A stretch of 64,000 nt of DNA from Chaenocephalus aceratus (GCA_023974075.1 JAMFTG010001448.1:62001-126000); one strand, 5' to 3'. Counted from the first letter of the stretch, positions 13,220-24,402 are shown. Numbers and translations are program-made. The notes: generated from the letters alone by a model not told the origin.

Positions 13220-13794
13220 GTGAGGACGCAGAGAACACACACTGTTCACGACTGTTAGTGAAAGCTAGTGAGGGCGTCTCTCATTGAAATCGATGTATCC
13301 TCGGGCGAGATGCTGAACGCCAAGTCGCTCCCAATGGGGAACGGTGTGTGAAAGATACCTTCTTTCGTGGCGTTTTGATCCGTTTCTACATTTAATATCC
13401 ACTCTCCTCTATCGGGGTGTGGGCTATGACGCGCCTCTCTTTGCTTCCTAACTAACTTTGCAGAGATCGTTGTAGCGTTGAATCACATCAGGTTTATTCT
13501 TTGATCCAGGCGACATACAAACATGAAGACAAACTTCCTCGCTTCAAAGTAACTAAAAGTTCTCCGTATCAAAAAAGAACAAAACGAACACGGTCAAAAG
13601 ACTCTACCGCTTCCTGTCTAATCACACCCTCAGCTGTGAACCAACGCCATGCCATATATAGAGATAAAGACATGCACGTCACATCCGACAGCAAAGAAGT
13701 GAGACTTGAACATCTTTTAAAGCGTAGTGTGACTCACAAAAATAACTAGTTAAGAGTTTACTCTAAAGCCTTAAGACAAACATTCAAACCATAA
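13220..13794 (+). other. Start of gene A intron 1, nothing recognised
   Basis: Unique-looking intronic DNA, repeated in copies B and C. An 82-codon open frame at 13501 has no recognisable domain and is cut by satellite in copy B. It may be an old repeat fragment; no gene is supported. Confidence 0.5.
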
Positions 13795-16250
13795 TGATGA
13801 AACAGTCGTGTATCGTCCACCAAAGTCCAATAAGGATTTCATAACTGACTTTTCTGACTTTCTGTCCGGGATCATGGTGAAATATGATCGTGTTTTGATC
13901 TGCGGAGACTTTAATGTCCATGTGTGCTGCGAGTCCAAACCTCTGGTTAGGGACTTTTTAAATCTCCTCGACTCTTTTGGTCTTGTTCAGTCCGTGGTTG
14001 GCCCAACGCACGATAAAGGACACATCTTAGATTTAGTATTATCGTTTGGACTGTCTATCTCTGTGGATGAAATCTGTGCAGCGTATCTAAGACCATTTAC
14101 CGGTTCTGTTTACCACCTCGATCCCTTCTGCGGGAGTCGAATCACGTGCCCCTGCGCGCCGTCTGCGTTCATTTAACCCCTTGACTGCCTCACAGTTTTC
14201 AGATGCTTTTAATGCTTCTCCGATCTGTAAATTAGAGGTGAACTGTGCTCTTAATGCTGATGAGCTTATCTCCATGTTTGACTCAACATGCACACTAATA
14301 CTGGATTCCGTTGCTCCTTTTACGCTTAGACGCACCAAAGTTCTCTTAGAGCCGTGGCTTAATGACTACTCGCGCTCTTAGACGCGCTTGTAGGCGTGCA
14401 GAGAGAAAATGGAAAAAGGATAAACTTCATGTCTCCTTAGAAATCCTTCGTGCTTGCCTTTCCGACTACCAGACGGCAGTCAAAGCAGCCAGAACAGAGT
14501 ATATTTCTCTGTTAATCTCTAAAAACAGCCATACACCTCAAGTTCTTTTTAATGTCCTCAATTCGATCATTAATCTTTGTGATGCTTCTCCAATTGTGCC
14601 ATCGACTACTCTCTGCGATACATTTCTTAAATGTATTATCGAAAAAGTATCTGCGCTTAGGCTAGCCTATACTAGTGCTACCCCAGATCCTGCTCTCTTT
14701 CTGTGCCCTGCTGTCCTCGAACCACTTTGAGCCTGTATCCCTCACTTCTCTCTCGGATGTAGTCAAGCACCTGCGGCCGACAAACTGCACCTCAGACAGC
14801 ATTCCCTCTCGCTTCCTGAGAGATGTTTTTGAATCAGTTGGATCAAGTGTTTTATTGCTTGTAAACACCTCTCTTACTGTAGCTCAGGATGTGTCCCAGC
14901 TGCCTTCAAACATGTCGTGGTTAAGCCACTACTTAAAAAGAAAAATCTTGACCCCTCCATTCTCGCAAATTTTAGGCCCATCTCCCAGCTACCTTTTTTA
15001 TCTAAAGCCCTGGAGCAAGTAGTCTACGTCCAGCTGCAGTCGTTTTTAACCACACATGGCATCCATGAAAAGTTCCAGTCTGGCTTCAAACCCATGCACA
15101 GTACTGAAACCGCCCTTTGAAGAGTTTTTAATGATCTGCTCTTAGCCGCCGACTCAGGTAGCTCAGCTGTCTTGGTGCTGTTGGACCTGACAGCTGCCTT
15201 CGACACTGTGGACCATAGCATCCTGTTGTCACGGCTTGAACAGTCCGCAGGCATCACAGGCTCTGCCCTTGCATGGTTCAGGTCCTACCTGACAGACCGT
15301 AGCCTCTCAGTGCAGTTAGGTGCCTTCTCCTCTGCCAAAGCCCCTCTTACCTGTGGGGTTCCCCAAGGCTCGATTCTGGGCCCCATCCTTTTTCTACTGT
15401 ACATACTCAATTCTCACAAAACACAATATCCCCTTCCATTGTTATGCTGACGATGTACAGATGTACCTGCCTCTCAATCAAAATGCCAACTCACAGTTGA
15501 AGGACTGCTTAACAGAGATTAAATCCTGGCTGAGCCAAAACTTCCTCACCCTCAACGAGAGCAAGACCGAGGTCATCTTTTTTGGACCCAGACCTTCAGC
15601 CTCTCCGGTTGATATTCTGGGCTCCCTCAATAAAAACATCCTCCCCTCTGTCATGAACCTTGGAGTGACCTTCAATAGCGCTTTTAAATTTGATAAGCAG
15701 GTCAGCAGCGTAGTCAAGACCTGCTTTTTTTAAAAATACGACTATTGGCTAAGACTACGTCGTTTTTATCTTTTAAAGACCTAGAATGGGTTATAAATGC
15801 CTTTGTTACCTCGAGACTGGATTACTGCAACGTATGTGGGTATGGACCAGGCCTCAATTAGACGCCTGCAGCTAGTGCAGAACGCAGCTGCACGTCTTCT
15901 AACTGGCCATAAAAAGCGTGACCACATCACCCCAATTCTGGCCTCACTGCACTGGCTTCCAATTCGGTTCAGAATTGATTTTAAACTCCTTTTATTTGTT
16001 TTTAAACACTAAATGGGCTGGCTCCGGCCTATATAGCCGAACTCCTCCATCGCTACACAGAGCCTTAAGGTCGGCTGATCAGCTGCTGCTGATAGTGCCC
16101 AAGACCAGGCTCAAAAACCAGAGGGTACCGAGCATTCGCAGCAGCTGGCCCCAGGCTCTGGAGCACTCTGCCCCTCCACGTGAGGTCGGCCCAGACCCTG
16201 GGGGTTTTTAAATCAACACTTAAAACTCACTTTTTCTCTCTGGCCTTCGA
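13795..16250 (+). mobile_element. L2/CR1-type LINE, truncated and frame-broken
   Basis: Translated pieces in all three forward frames give a non-LTR retrotransposon in order: endonuclease (GDFNVHV and ILDLVL), then reverse transcriptase with FRPIS, DLTAAFDTVDH, GVPQGSILGP and YADDVQMYL, then the C-terminal region around HWLPIRFRIDFKLL. It starts inside the endonuclease and lacks the 3' tail seen in the related minus-strand copy at 36103-37529. Many stops and frameshifts show it is dead. It sits in gene A intron 1 and predates the duplication, since copy C has it too. Confidence 0.9.
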
Positions 16251-16462
16251 GGCTTCTCTTATCAAGAATAACTTTTAGCCAGGACCTTTTCCCTCTCTAA
16301 CCTCTCGAGGTTTATTAGAGGGAAACGGTTTGCTGAGTGGCTTAGACAGGCCGGGGAGTGTTACGATTCGTAGACACAGCGTACCTTCCTATCTCTCATC
16401 AATTTTGTTGTTGACTTTGTTTCCCTGAGTGTGCCTCTCCACCTATCTTTCTTACTCTCTTA

Positions 16463-18417
16463 TGCGGCTTTCACACCAGCGCTTTTCAGTTTCTAGCTCC
16501 GAGCGGGAGCTTTTCTGGTTCAGCTCCGGTTTCCCTTTTCAGCTCCCGCTCTGTTCACACCGCCCACTGGCGCCCCAGAGCTGCCCCTGCTGCGTCATGA
16601 CGTCACCGTTTACATCGCTGATTTGCTCCCCAACGGCAGCCATTACGGCGCTCACAACAACAACAACAACTGCGTCGGGTCGATGATCGTGTTGCTTTTA
16701 ATCACACGAAGCCAGAATAAATTGAATAACGACTTCTCCAACCTTATGCTTTTATCCAGAGTGCCGTGGTTCATTGTTTATTAATGTGTTTCTGCAGCAT
16801 TTACCGACCGCTGCAGTGCTGGCTGCTCTTCCACGGGAGTTTATTCTCCCGTTAGCTCCCGGTTAGCTCACACTGCAGCGGCCGCTCTAAAGTATTCACT
16901 GTCCCACTCACACAAGCAGCTGATGCATATCCCCAGTTCCCCTTAGCCTAAAGGCCCTGTCACACTGTCCCGAAATTGACACCCGATGGACACACGAATA
17001 TGGAATTGTGAATTTCGCACGAAGATGGCCCCGAACCACACGAAGACAACATTTACATTACATTTAAGACATACAACTGCAATGAAAGTACCAAAAACAA
17101 TTATGTTACAGTACTATGATACTGTACTGATATCTTCAGACTTTGTTCTTTACTTTCTCCGTCTTTATATGTAGAAAATATTACGTTTTCTCCGTAATGT
17201 TGTTTCCATAGCAACAACAATTTCCTGTCAACTGTCCTTCAAAATAATATATTATATCCTTTTTAGTTTCGCAGAACACAAATTGGGTTATTTACATAAT
17301 ATATTTACATGATTTTGTTGTGCAATAAAACAACCCGATGGACACACGATAAAGGAAATGTTCACATTCGGCTGTGATCGTAGCAACATCGGGCCGTTCG
17401 TGAGGGCATCTTAAGCCATCGTATGATCGCTGGTGGAGTTTCTCAGGCTCCGGCAGCAACTTCGTGAGCGGAGGCAAAATCTTTGGCATGCCAAAAAATT
17501 GCCGAAGGACCTTGCGAAGGTTCATTTTCGTTTTGAATTCGTGTGTCAATTTTGCCCTTCGTAAGGCCATCGTGAGGCATCGTGAGGGCATCTTGTTATC
17601 ATCGGTGCCATCGGGCATTCGCCCCGATCAGAGTGAGGGCGAATGCACCGATGATAACACGAAGATTACACGATTTGACAAGATGCCCTCACGAGTGCCT
17701 TACGAAGTTGCCGCTCACGAAGTTGCTGCCGGAGCCTGAGAAACTCCACCGGCGGTCATACGATGGCTTAGATGCCCTCACGAATGGCCCGATGTTGCTA
17801 CGATCACAGCCGAATTTGAACATTTCCTTTATCGTGTGTCCATCGGGTGTCAATTTCGGGACAGTGTGACAGGCGCTTTAATGAATGTGTGTCAGTCTGA
17901 ATTGACACTGTTTGGTATCACAACGCTGTTATGAAAGTTTCTCTGGTATAAAACGGGTGATGTTGGCATAGCAACCGAAGCTAAACTGACTACTTGCATC
18001 CGATAGCTGCAATAATACAAAACAACACGTCTGCCTCTCTCCAGAATGATCGATAACAGTGAACGGATGGTCAAAGTAAGGCACAAATAAACAGAATCAC
18101 ACGAAGCCTGGTTAGTGCTGCCTGACTTTATAAAGTGTGTTTATAGGCACTACTGCTTGTAGGCAGGCATAACAGTCGACCCATGTCCAGGGGAGGTGGG
18201 TTTAGTTTCCTGCACGCCTCGACGTGAGAGAGACGTAAGCGACGTCGCCTCTTAGCTCCAAAGCTCTTGCCTCTGGACCGACAATTTTTTGGAGCTGGAA
18301 ATGAAGCGGATTCCAGAGCTAAGAGCCGGCGCCGCTGCGGTGTGAACAGGAAAACCCGGCGCTTTTCAGGCTCTAGCTCCGAGCCGGAGCTGAAAAGGCG
18401 CTGGTGTGAAAGGGGCA
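16463..18417. mobile_element. TIR DNA transposon flanked by TTA
   Basis: Left end TGCGGCTTTCACACCAGCGC and the complement of the right end TGCCCCTTTCACACCAGCGC form terminal inverted repeats that extend imperfectly inward. The element is bounded on both sides by TTA (16460-16462 and 18418-18420). No transposase frame is visible, so it is non-autonomous. A 3-bp TTA/TAA duplication would fit PIF/Harbinger, but the class is not proven. In A it is enlarged by a second element at 16951-17878. Confidence 0.75.
16951..17878. mobile_element. Foldback/MITE element present only in unit A
   Basis: Copy C reads straight through this point, so A shows a filled site. Ends begin AAGGCCCTGTCACACTGTCC and, on the other strand, AAGCGCCTGTCACACTGTCC, flanked by TA. 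Long inner arms (about 17334-17470 and 17713-17855) are complementary, giving a hairpin-like body. A 335-bp segment near the left end is bracketed by a direct repeat, CCCGATGGACACACGA, at 16983 and 17334. No transposase is visible. Confidence 0.88.
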
Positions 18418-18918
18418 TTACTTGCTACCCTTTGCTCTCAACCTATTCTAAGGGAGTTTGCATTGAGCAAGGGGCACATTGCTCTGTATAAACTGGGGGT
18501 GAATGGTGACTTGTTGTATGTAAAGCGCTTTGAGGGGTGAGAGACGGATGAAGCGCTTTATAAATACAGTCCATTCACCAGTACATGAAATAAACAGCTC
18601 TAACATCACTGACGGTACTTTACTGCGTACTGTTCCTTTAACTGAGAGCGATGAGTTGTGTTTGTAACCTGGTGACTTTAGTGAACTCTCGCTCACTAGA
18701 ACCCACATAGCAACATTCTTTAAAGTGATCGTCACCCTGACTCTGAACGCTTCAGTTAGTGATGTGGATCTGTAATTAACTCTGGTTTGAATGAGTCGTT
18801 AAACGATTCATTAAACAGATCAACCAGAACTCTAACTCTTACCTTTTCATACATCATCATTCTGTCAGCATTTATCACGTCTATATTTCCTTCTGCTTTT
18901 TTTCCCGAACAACTGCAG
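18418..18918 (+). other. End of gene A intron 1
   Basis: Sequence shared with copy C and leading into the Ig domain 1 exon. Contains the polypyrimidine tract and acceptor just before 18919. Short open frames on both strands here have no domain. Nothing else recognised. Confidence 0.6.
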
Positions 18919-19239
18919 ATTCAAACCAATACTTCCCCACTGTCAGAGCTGGAGATGAAGTCACTTTGCCGTGTGCCTATGTGATAGAGGGTCGGGATGA
19001 GTGTAGGGGAACTACCTGGCTCTTCAGTGATTCAAAACTTCCAGCTGCAGTGACGCTGTTTGAAGGCAGACAGATTCAGAGAGAAGCCAAAGCTAAATCA
19101 GACAGACTGAGAGTTACAGAGAATTGTGCTCTGGTTATAAAGAAGGTCACAGAGGAGGATACTGGAGGTTACACCTGCAGACAGTTCAGATCAGGAACAT
19201 ATCTTTCAGACTCTCGTGTTGATCTGTCTGTTGTTACCA
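18919..19239 (+). CDS. Gene A exon 2: Ig domain 1 (V-like)
   Basis: The exon encodes a V-type Ig domain: GDEVTLPC with the B-strand Cys, DEC plus TTW with the core Trp, NCALVIKKV, and DTGGYTC with the F-strand Cys. DEC and NC supply a second Cys pair, as in CD300-like V domains. Both ends are phase 1 (107 codons). In copy C the acceptor is six bases upstream; here that AG is changed to AA, and the downstream CTGCAG keeps the frame with two residues fewer at the junction. Confidence 0.88.
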
Positions 19240-19374
19240 GTGAGTATTTACATCGTCATGTTTTCAAACTGTCTTGTTAAAACAATATACTGAAACATTA
19301 CAATAATCATGATTACAGTGATGAAGTTAACTTTACTCTTGTTGTCTTTTCTCTCTCAATATCTCCGTCTTCAG

Positions 19375-19648
19375 TGACTGAGCATCAGGGCAACGATGAG
19401 GTGACGTTACGCTGCTCTGTGGTGACATATGGACTGGTGTAGACACTCAGTGAAGTGGCTGCTTCAGGGTCGAGATGTGGATACAGATCACAGAGAGATA
19501 AAGACATCACCGTCTCTCTGCTCTGCCTCTGTGACATTTCTGACTTCTCTTTTTAGTTACGCATCAAGGTCTAAGCTGTTTACTTGTGAATTAACTGATA
19601 GTTACACGAGAGAAGTGCAGGTGTTCCCCTTCAGGCCTCAGTCCTCAG
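19375..19648 (+). pseudogene. Gene A exon 3: Ig domain 2, frameshifted
   Basis: The start reads TEHQGNDEVTLRCSVV, then one extra base (within GGACTGGTGTAG) shifts the frame and gives TAG at 19440-19442. The domain resumes in the +1 frame as CRHSVKWLLQG, LCSASVTFL and LFTCEL, ending VQVFPFRPQSSG at a phase-1 donor. Length is 274 nt, one over the 273 expected from phase-1 borders. The downstream half still looks conserved, so the lesion is recent, an assembly indel, or shared with gene 2, whose exon has a TAG at the same offset. Confidence 0.8.
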
Positions 19649-19767
19649 GTGAGAACACGATGATCTGTTTAAGTTACTTTTTACTGTTGAGGAAAATTAC
19701 TTACATTTTTGTTATTTTATGGAAGTTTCAGAATAAATAGTTTGTTCAATTGTGTTCATCTGCTCAG

Positions 19768-19807
19768 GTATGAAAACAAAACCAGCAACGACCAAACCAC
19801 CACCACC

Positions 19808-19865
<58 letters not shown>

Positions 19866-19905
19866 CCACCACCACCACCACCAGTTAAAAACAACATAAA
19901 ACCAG
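19768..19905 (+). CDS. Gene A exon 4: Pro/Thr-rich stalk
   Basis: Phase-1 exon encoding MKTKPATTK, then runs of Pro (CCA), Thr (ACA) and Pro again, ending VKNNIKPG. It is a microsatellite used as a mucin-like extracellular stalk, likely O-glycosylated. The copy C exon is nine bases longer through repeat-number change. Confidence 0.8.
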
Positions 19906-19959
19906 GTAGGTTAACTTTATTTACGTGTGAAGTGTTTGATGGTTACAGAATAGAACTGC

Positions 19960-20240
19960 GGTTACGTACTGTAACCCAGCTTCTATGAGTATAGGCGCAG
20001 CCCTCTAAGGCTATCACTATTGGGTAATCCCTCTGCACGTGTGCAGCACTGACAGACTTAATCCACGCCCACCTATGACGTGGGCCCCACCTCCGGCCTC
20101 ACTTCCGTATAAATAGGAAGTAGTCCCTACAATCTGCTCCCACACAAACAGCTTTTCTTCAGCTATTCGCGGAGCCAGTGGGGCCCGAACCTTAGAGGGC
20201 TGCGCCTATACTCATAGAAGCTGGGTTACAGTACGTAACC
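19960..20240. repeat. DIRS terminal inverted repeat pair (51-bp arms)
   Basis: Arms 19960-20010 and 20190-20240 are reverse complements, starting GGTTACGTACTGTAACCC. Just outside the right arm the CTCTAAGGCTATC block recurs in direct orientation. Split and inverted repeats of this kind are used by DIRS elements for circularisation. A TATAAATA box lies between the arms near 20111. Confidence 0.85.
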
Positions 20241-20477
20241 CCAGGGCTATTTCTTATGAGGCTTCGCCCTCTAAGGCTATCGCTATTGGGTTAAGGGCGA
20301 AGCAGGAAGTAGTCTACGCCCCACTGGTCCGTCCGTTACCAGAAGCACAAAAACACACCTACTCAGTTAATAACCCATGTCCATTTCACCATGCGTAATG
20401 GAGCATCACATTCCCAGGGAATATAGCATTTCAAAAATCAATATTCTCCATACGGGAAAGAAGGTAGGCTAAATAGG

Positions 20478-21023
20478 CTACCTGTCGTTTATAAAAGTAG
20501 AGACCAAAGTCCCACTTGTTAAAACGATCAAAGAGGGGGGAAAGGGCAGCTCTCTAAGTGCCGACAGGCAGCAGAGAGGCCACGCAGTTGAGTCCCCGAC
20601 ATTACTCACTCTGACAGGACACTCAGTACTGAGTGTGTCAGAGAGGAATGGGAGACATCCCTCAAAATAAACACGAATAAAAGAACAGGGGGAAGACCAA
20701 GATGCAGCAGTGTAAATGTCTTCCATTGTCATTCCTCCGTGCAACGCCGTGGAGGAGGAAATTCCTCTGGTGGAGTGCGCTTTGATGTTCTCCGGGGGAT
20801 CCACCCCAGAGGAGAAATACGCCTGTGACACCGCCTCACACAGCCCGTGTGACAGGCGCTGTGCCGACAGAGGCTGCCCTATTGAGCGCGCTCTGTAATG
20901 CACAAACAGACGAGCTGCGTAAAGCAGCCGTGCGTGCAATATAGCATGACAGCGCGTGCACGGGACAGAGGAGATGAGATGTGGCTTCCTCCTCCGATGT
21001 GTGAGGAGGAGGAAAGAAGCCAT
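20478..21023 (-). pseudogene. DIRS tyrosine recombinase fragment
   Basis: C-terminal part of a tyrosine recombinase/integrase. HSTRG supplies the HxxR motif, AASW carries the late His/Trp position, and the Tyr of FIRVYF is the expected nucleophile. The frame continues upstream only after a shift near 21017, and copy C has a further base there. Acts on element DNA circles in active relatives; here it is a relic. Confidence 0.75.
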
Positions 21024-21367
21024 CCAAAGGTATCACTCTCGATCTAAACGAGCTTGTGATCACCTTTGGCATAAAAGCCGGGTTCGGGCGCAAAACAGCT
21101 GAGCTGCCATCTCCTTGGATCTGGAGACATGACGGAGCCACAGAGAGAGCAGACATATCACTCACCCTTTAGCTGATGTCAGAGCCAGGAGCAGAGCTAC
21201 TTTGGCTGACAAGAGGAACCTGATCTAAAGGTTCAAATGGAGCCAAAGCGCGTGACACAGGTCTGAGTCTCTGTGCTCCCCGTAGAAAACGTTTTGTCAG
21301 CGGGTGACTAAACACCGTGCTGACCCCAAACCTACGTGGCAAGATGAAATGGTAGCAGCATATGTTT

Positions 21368-22676
21368 TTACCGTGCTATAAGCCAATTCCTGTCCAGCAA
21401 CAGCTGGAGGAACGACAGCACGAGGCAGGGGGGCCGTAACGGGGTCCAGGCTTTTCCGTGCACACGGAACGCTGTCCATTTGGCTGTGTAGGATGTGTGT
21501 TCAGCAGCTGATCGAACACCTCCCTGGCGATTTATGTAGGCCGTCGCTGCTTTGTTGTCTGTTCGAATCAACACATGTTGATTGTACAGCAACGGGACGA
21601 AGTGCTGGAGCACTTTCCATACGGAGAGTAATTCCAGCACGTTTATATGGAGAGACATGTGAGCCGGCCACTGTCCCCCCACTGCCTGCGACATGCACGT
21701 TCCTCAGCCTGCGAGAGATGCGTCTGTGAACACGGTGTGTGACGTCACTCTGCTCAGGGGCACCCCCACTGACAGGACGTGGACATTTTTCCAGTGGGTC
21801 AAATCCAAAACCACGGAAGGAGGAATGTACACCATGCGTCTCCTCTGACGCACGGGGTCGATGCACAGGCGAATAAACCACCTCTGGAGTCTCCTCACTG
21901 TGAAGGAGCCCCAGGGGAATCACCACGTGACCAGCTGACATCCTGTCTAACAGCTGCATCACGGAGAGGGCTGTCACTTTCTCCCCTCTCCGCTGTAAGA
22001 GTCGCGCTCTCATGCGGGCTGAGTTCAATTCCACTCCCAGTTAAAAAGATAACCTGGGAGGGACGAGGACAGCTCTTCTTCCAGTTGATAATGAAACCCA
22101 GGTTTGACAGATGAGATACGAGCTGTATCGTCTGTAAGCCGCTTCCTCCCTTCCTGGAGCGAGCCAGCCACAGCCGGTTGTCCAGGTAAAATAACACTCA
22201 TCCCCATTCTGAGTAGCTGCTCCAACCGGCTCCACCCACTTTGAAAAAGTGCGTGGAGCCAGGAATGAGAAACGCAGGAAATTGCTGTGTTTCGGGATGA
22301 TGGTTACGTGGAGGACTGCATCCTTCAGGACTATGGATGTGCACCAGTCCCTGGTGAACACTCCAGCACCTGTTTGATCGTCAGCATGGGAAAAGGCCAT
22401 TCCCTTGTTGGACACTGACAGATCGAGGATGGGTCTCATTCCCCCCGCCCCGTCTCCTTCGGGACCAGGAAATACCGGGAGTAAAAAACCCTGATTTTCT
22501 TCCCCATGAGGAACCCTGGAAAAAAGCTTTCTTTTAACAAGAGTTCCTGCAGCTCTGCACGGAGTGCGAGACACTGTTCCCGGGATGACAGGACTTCCTG
22601 TATCCCGTAGAACTGCGGGGGGGGAGAGGCGAACTGCAGAGACTATCCTCTGCCCATCCGCCTGCTCATCCATCAT
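21368..22676 (-). pseudogene. DIRS reverse transcriptase / RNase H fragments
   Basis: Several overlapping minus-strand frames together carry the RT core (GMRPILDLS, ILKD-like catalytic region, YLDN) and then the RNase H Asp motifs (TDAS, RTDNKAAT). Stops and frameshifts split it. The N-terminal RT and gag are missing. Confidence 0.75.
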
Positions 22677-22695
22677 TCTAACTTCTCTTTTCCAG

Positions 22696-22782
22696 GTCGC
22701 TTGAGGCTCATCATCGTGTCTGTGGGTTTAGCGGCTCTCATCATCACCGTGGTTACAGTCAACATATGGACAAGAGCTAAAG
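22696..22782 (+). CDS. Gene A exon 5: transmembrane segment
   Basis: Phase-1 exon encoding RLRL, then IIVSVGLAALIITVVTVNIW and TRAKG: one hydrophobic helix with basic residues after it. There is no Lys/Arg inside the helix, so pairing with ITAM adaptors is not suggested. Confidence 0.85.
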
Positions 22783-22863
22783 GTGAGACATTTTCACAGA
22801 TGAAATAAAAAATATAGAAATAAAGGTGAAATCTAATATCAACTTGTTTTGTCCTTTTTTCAG

Positions 22864-22892
22864 GGAGCAAAGCACAGACGGAAGAAAACATG
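22864..22892 (+). CDS. Gene A exon 6: short cytoplasmic exon
   Basis: 29-nt exon, SKAQTEENM, phase 1 to 0. Gene 2 has the homologous NETQTDENM exon at 39474, which supports the exon call. Confidence 0.8.
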
Positions 22893-23164
22893 GTGAGTTT
22901 GAACATTGCATAATTAAATGTGTGTATTATTTGCTCTCCAATTTTAACAATGGATATATGACAGGCAGAAGAAGATGCAACAATAGATTAATTTAGAATA
23001 TTTATTTATCCAAATTAAATGATCTCAGCAAAGCTAAATAGTTCATTAACCAAAATAACAGAAAACAGCAACAAAATGAAATGAATGCTCAATAAGGAGG
23101 CTTCAAAGTGACCATGTAGTTGAATCAACAGCTCTTTATAATGCTTACAATTAAATGAAATGCA

Positions 23165-23340
23165 GCCAGTGGTAGCCTGTAGATGTTAAAGAGAAGAGGC
23201 CCCAAGATGGAGCCCTGAGGAACCCCACATGTCATTTTTGTCTCACTGAGATATGTAGTTTCCTGTCCTTTAAGTAGAATTCAAACCAAATTAGAACTGT
23301 TGCCGAAAGCCCCACCCAGTTTTCCAGTCGGTCTAGAAAT
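23165..23340 (-). mobile_element. LINE reverse-transcriptase fragment in gene A intron 6
   Basis: Minus-strand translation gives CGVPQGSILGPLLFNIY and LPLA, the classic non-LTR RT motif, with upstream remnants to about 23340. Short and dead. Confidence 0.75.
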
Positions 23341-23514
23341 ATATTGTGGAAGATAAAAATAAAACAGGAAAAAACTGACAGATCGTGACGAGTGGAAATG
23401 CTCAAGTAAAGTCCTTCAAAAAGATATACTTAAGTGCAGAACCTGAGTAAATGTGCTAAGTTACTGTCCAGCTCTGATCTGTGTTTTTACCATGTCTTTG
23501 TTCCCTGTTGACAG

Positions 23515-23583
23515 GAGCAGATTGATGAAGATGAAGATGAGGTGGACTATGAAAACGATGGAGAGGCTTCTGCCTCTGTGTGA
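23515..23583 (+). CDS. Gene A exon 7: acidic tail and stop
   Basis: Encodes EQIDEDEDEVDYENDGEASA, then SV and TGA. The single Tyr lies in YEN, which fits a Grb2-type YxN site and not an ITIM. Acidic runs are shared in style with the gene 2 tail. Confidence 0.82.
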   Translation, partial: EQIDEDEDEVDYENDGEASASV

Positions 23584-24059
23584 CTGATCAACAACATCAA
23601 CTCCCCTCAGAGTCCACTGCTGTCAAACATCACCTCCTCATATGTTACAGGAGAACCATTTCTGATGACTGAGAACACCTGAGCCCCACGAGAGGCCCTT
23701 CAGAAACTCCCCTCCATGTGATAGGAAACACAGCTTTCTATATTATATTCATTCATTTCTGATTTAATGTCCTTTAATTATGCTCTCACATCCCCATACA
23801 TAGTTATACTACTGCTTAAACTTAAAACTTCCAGCTGTTTATTCTGTTTATTATTACCAGTACTTGTACTCACAGTATATATTTTATTCTTATATATTCA
23901 CTTCTTACTGTAACTGCTGCACATGTTCATACATATCAGTGTTGGGTTGAATTCACAACATATCTAAATTGTTAAATGATCCCTAATCCATATTTTTTCA
24001 TTGTGCTCTCTAGGGATTAGTCAAACTTGGTTCAATACATTTTAAGAAAGGATTTTAAT
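23584..24059 (+). other. Gene A 3' UTR region
   Basis: AT-rich sequence after the stop codon, shared with copy C. No open frame of note. The transcript probably continues through the SINE to the polyadenylation signal near 24664. Confidence 0.55.
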
Positions 24060-24402
24060 GGCAGTGGCTCAGTCAGTAGGGTCTTGGACTGTGAGCCGTA
24101 GGGTCGCCGGTTCAAGTCCCCGAACAGACCTAAATATGGAGTGTGGACTGCTACTACTGGAGAGGTCCCAGTTCACCTTCTGCCCTGCCGTGGTGCCCTT
24201 GAGCAAGGCACCAGCACAACCCCCTCCCCCCCCCACTCCCATTGCTCCCCTGGGCTGCATAGCTGCCAATAGCTGCCCACTGCTCCTAGAACTAGACTCC
24301 TGGTAAGAGATGGGTTAAAAGCAGAGAACACATTTCACTGTGTGTGCTCTGCATGTGACCACTAAAGAGGGTTTCATCCCTCCCATTCTATTCTATTCTA
24401 TC
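24060..24402 (+). mobile_element. tRNA-derived SINE
   Basis: The head looks like a tRNA with an A-box-like TGGCTCAGTCAGTAGGG and a B box GGTTCAAGTCC. It is followed by the CCTTGAGCAAGGCACC and GCCCACTGCTCC body common in teleost SINEs, and an ATTCT-type tail. It is not a tRNA gene: no CCA-side acceptor stem closes the fold. Copy C has the same insertion. Confidence 0.8.

Larger units (their letters stand above)
19960..22680 (-). mobile_element. DIRS-like tyrosine-recombinase retroelement, 5'-truncated
   Basis: On the minus strand, reading right to left, are a reverse transcriptase part (RPILDLSVSNKG, then YLDNRLW), RNase H (FTDASLAG and IRTDNKAATAYINR) and a tyrosine recombinase (HSTRGISSS, AASW, then FIRVYF). 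RT, RH and YR in this order without integrase is the DIRS/Ngaro-type layout. The left end has the 51-bp inverted repeat expected of such elements. Gag and the first part of RT are absent, and frames are broken. It lies in the intron between stalk and TM exons, shared by copy C. Confidence 0.85.
13159..23583 (+). pseudogene. Two-domain Ig-superfamily receptor gene A (frame-disrupted)
   Basis: Seven exons are deduced: 13159-13219 signal peptide, 18919-19239 Ig domain 1, 19375-19648 Ig domain 2, 19768-19905 Pro/Thr stalk, 22696-22782 TM, 22864-22892 and 23515-23583 tail. All splice sites are GT/AG, with phase 1 between domains as usual for Ig receptors. Each Ig domain has the core Cys pair plus a second Cys pair. 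The expected product is a type I membrane receptor of leukocytes; the tail has a DYEN tyrosine but no ITIM. Exon 3 has a +1 insertion that gives TAG at 19440-19442, so the full receptor cannot be made from this sequence. The family resembles unnamed teleost Ig receptors near DICP/CD300-like groups; no symbol is assigned. Confidence 0.8.

Noticed and set aside
13808..16211. Forward RT/endonuclease frames as host genes
   Set aside because: Fragments of one broken LINE repeated in both units.
18128..18491. Opposed frames of 74-96 codons
   Set aside because: They lie in the inverted ends of a TIR element.
19436..19454. A mini-intron GTGTAG...CAG that would remove the gene A stop
   Set aside because: The GT-AG pair is only about 14 bases apart, far too short to splice.
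19429..19740. Separate small gene starting at the ATG 19429
   Set aside because: It is the shifted second half of Ig domain 2 of gene A running into the intron.
24060..24135. Possible tRNA gene
   Set aside because: A and B boxes are present but no closed cloverleaf; the SINE body and tail follow, and it is inside a transposon-like unit.
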